Assembly: GCA_963770485.1 (NCBI GenBank)
Contig: CAVYPX010000016.1
Location: forward strand, 620,001-684,000
Source: CAVVEC01 sp963770485
Lineage (GTDB): Bacteria; Acidobacteriota; Terriglobia; Terriglobales; Acidobacteriaceae
Direction of reading: 5' to 3'
Length of the DNA stretch: 64,000 nt
Within the stretch, counting starts at the first letter, position 1. Each line of letters starts with the position of its first letter. Positions 62,449 to 64,000 of this stretch are shown here, piece by piece. Position numbers and translations under genes: made by a program. Below the pieces are notes generated by a model, which was not told where the DNA came from, did not search any database, and saw nothing but the letters and a program-made list of their open reading frames with translations.

Positions 62449-63717
62449 TTAAGGCGTCAACTTAAACACGGTTCCGCAGCCGGCACCCATGGAGCCGCAA
62501 TCTTGAACACCGCCTCCAGTTCCGAACGTGCCGTAGAAATCGCCGTTCGGAGCGATTATCGCGCCACTTATGCCTGTTCCGTCGGAGGGGTCTGAAAAAG
62601 TGTAAAGGACGGTGTATTTCCCTGTGGTGTCCAATTCGAATAGAAATCCGCTTTCAGAAAAAGGCTCTGCTTCGTTAGTGCCATAAATGTTCCCCTTCGA
62701 GTCCAGAAACAGATTGTTGTACATTGGGTTTGTGACTGGATTCGGACGGAATGTGTGGAGCACGCTGAACTTTCCCGCGGTGTCGATCTTGAAAATGGTT
62801 CCGCACCCGAAGATGAGGACTGTGTCACACGGAAGTGCTCCTCCACTGTCTGTTACCCCGTAGAGGTTGCCGGCGGGATCGAGAACTACACTCACGGGGT
62901 TTCCCCCAGCTGCGTTTCCGTGAAAGCGGTAAAGCACGCGGAACTCGCCATTCGGGGTGATCTTAAAGATAGTTCCGCAGCCATTCTCGAAAACGCTGTT
63001 GTAGTCGGTATAGCAGGAACGTTTTTTTAAGTCATCGCCGCCGTTGACTGTGGCGCCATACAGGTTACCGCTCGCGTCGATGACCAACCCTCCATAGGGC
63101 AGTGCGCCGTCAGCGATGTTGGTGAACGTGTGGACTACGCTGAACTTGCCATGCACATCGATTTTGTAGACGACACCGTTCTCATCGATGCCAAAAGGCG
63201 AAGTGCCATAGAGGTTGCTGGCAGCATCCAGGACCAGCGGTGCGTCGGCACAACAGCCTTCCTTTCTGTTGTTCTTAAAGATGAAAAGCACGGTTTCATG
63301 TCCATTTGTATCTACCTTGAACACCGTGGACACGGCGCCAACGACGCCTTGGCCTTGTGTTGTGCCATACAGGTTGCCGGCAGCATCGCGCGCCAGGCCT
63401 GCCCTGGGAGCCGCACCATCGTTGCCGCCTTGGAATCTGTAGAGCACTGTATATTGGCCATTCTTGTCGATCTTGTACACCGTTCCGCAGCCCGCGGCCT
63501 GGCCGAAGGCCACGCAATGTACTCCGCCCAATGCTGTGGTGCCATAGAGGTTGCCTTCCGCGTCTTGGATGACGCCTCCCTGCGGGTAGTTCCCGTCCGT
63601 GCCCCCGGCAAAGTTGTGAAGCACGTCGAGGGTGAATTGCGCGCTCGCGGGCAGCGGGGCAATTGCTAAAGCCGCGAATGCGAGTATCGTGACGGCCAGT
63701 ATTTGTGGTTTTCTCAT
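62449..63717 (-). CDS. GloVer-repeat secreted protein (copy 5)
   Basis: 422 aa, signal peptide about 1-27 ('LAVTILAFAALAIAPLPASA'). About ten GloVer repeats ('DAEGNLYGTTALGGVHCVAFGQAAGCGTVYKIDKNGQYTVLYRFQGGNDGAAP' pattern). Repeats four and six contain extra Cys ('KEGCCADAPL', 'KKRSCYTDYN'). Its C-terminus 'GGGVQDCGSMGAGCGTVFKLTP' matches the other copies. Likely exported. It is most like copies 1 and 2 in spacer type. Confidence 0.92.
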   Translation of the reverse strand: MRKPQILAVTILAFAALAIAPLPASAQFTLDVLHNFAGGTDGNYPQGGVIQDAEGNLYGTTALGGVHCVAFGQAAGCGTVYKIDKNGQYTVLYRFQGGNDGAAPRAGLARDAAGNLYGTTQGQGVVGAVSTVFKVDTNGHETVLFIFKNNRKEGCCADAPLVLDAASNLYGTSPFGIDENGVVYKIDVHGKFSVVHTFTNIADGALPYGGLVIDASGNLYGATVNGGDDLKKRSCYTDYNSVFENGCGTIFKITPNGEFRVLYRFHGNAAGGNPVSVVLDPAGNLYGVTDSGGALPCDTVLIFGCGTIFKIDTAGKFSVLHTFRPNPVTNPMYNNLFLDSKGNIYGTNEAEPFSESGFLFELDTTGKYTVLYTFSDPSDGTGISGAIIAPNGDFYGTFGTGGGVQDCGSMGAGCGTVFKLTP

Positions 63718-64000
63718 GAGTTTCGCCTCAGGCGACTGCGGCCACGCAAAAAGGATCGCCGTGGCCTATTCGCGACGCTGACAATAACGCCGCGGCGCCG
63801 GGAGTTTGTCATGGAATTGTAAAATGTTAAGCGGTGAGGCGCGGGCTAGAACTTTCTTTAGTTCGTCGAGGGAAGGACTGTTTCTGCTCCCAAGACCCTG
63901 CTAGTTGAGGTAACCAGACCATAGCACAAGTTGGCGCTCTCTGTTCGCCCCCAAACCACTTCCCGGCAGGATTTGGACATTGGCCTTGACATCAGCCTTC
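63718..64000. other. Unassigned end of window
   Basis: 283 bp upstream of the last GloVer gene. It should hold that gene's promoter; nothing else is recognisable before the window ends. Confidence 0.4.

Overview
The window looks like chromosome from an Acidobacteriota bacterium, probably a soil Terriglobia/Koribacter-type lineage. This is inferred from gene content: five secreted GloVer-repeat proteins, an ASPM-SPD-2-Hydin (choice-of-anchor D) lipoprotein, acidobacterial small secreted proteins, a glycine-rich TonB, large BNR/sortilin-like proteins and moderately high GC. No rRNA, tRNA or CRISPR array was seen.

Layout. 1-5 kb: secreted proteins and a choice-of-anchor lipoprotein. 5.3-7 kb: a ribosomal protein S1 homologue. 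7.1-13.1 kb: a respiratory formate dehydrogenase operon (fdnGHI-fdhE). Its alpha subunit has an in-frame UGA read as selenocysteine with a recognisable SECIS hairpin, plus one apparent single-base frameshift. 13.1-16 kb: a MoaD-like protein, a PIN/AbrB toxin-antitoxin pair and a BNR protein. 16-23 kb: two VOC proteins, tandem secreted paralogues, two YCII/DGPF proteins and a divergent ECF42-type sigma factor, with a shared 26-bp motif upstream of both DGPF genes, then a twin-domain SagB-like oxidoreductase.

23.3-26 kb: a complete 2,684-bp IS1595-family element with an 8-bp target duplication. It carries a DUF433/DUF5615 toxin-antitoxin-like pair and two unknown genes as passengers. 26-29.3 kb: a 1,055-aa BNR/sortilin-like protein, followed by two perfect 16-bp parS-like palindromes. 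29.5-38 kb: three GloVer genes, two of which share a nearly identical 220-bp upstream region, plus GAF and TPR proteins and an ECF sigma/zinc anti-sigma pair. 38-48 kb: a GAF-like protein, a soluble lytic transglycosylase, VOC, lspA, ileS, tonB and a fourth GloVer gene (the last two with frameshifts).

49-55.6 kb holds the most interesting block. It is a five-gene iron-type transport operon: FTR1 permease fused to DUF2318, two FtsX/MacB permeases, an ABC ATPase fused to a complete DtxR-family metal regulator with a His-rich insert, and murI. A Fur-box-like palindrome sits just downstream of its likely promoter. 56-64 kb: a zinc metalloprotease, small secreted proteins, a TPR protein, uvrA and a fifth GloVer gene. 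Intergenic spaces contain several large imperfect palindromes. Three loci need single-base indels to restore their reading frames, so sequencing or assembly error should be considered for all of them.
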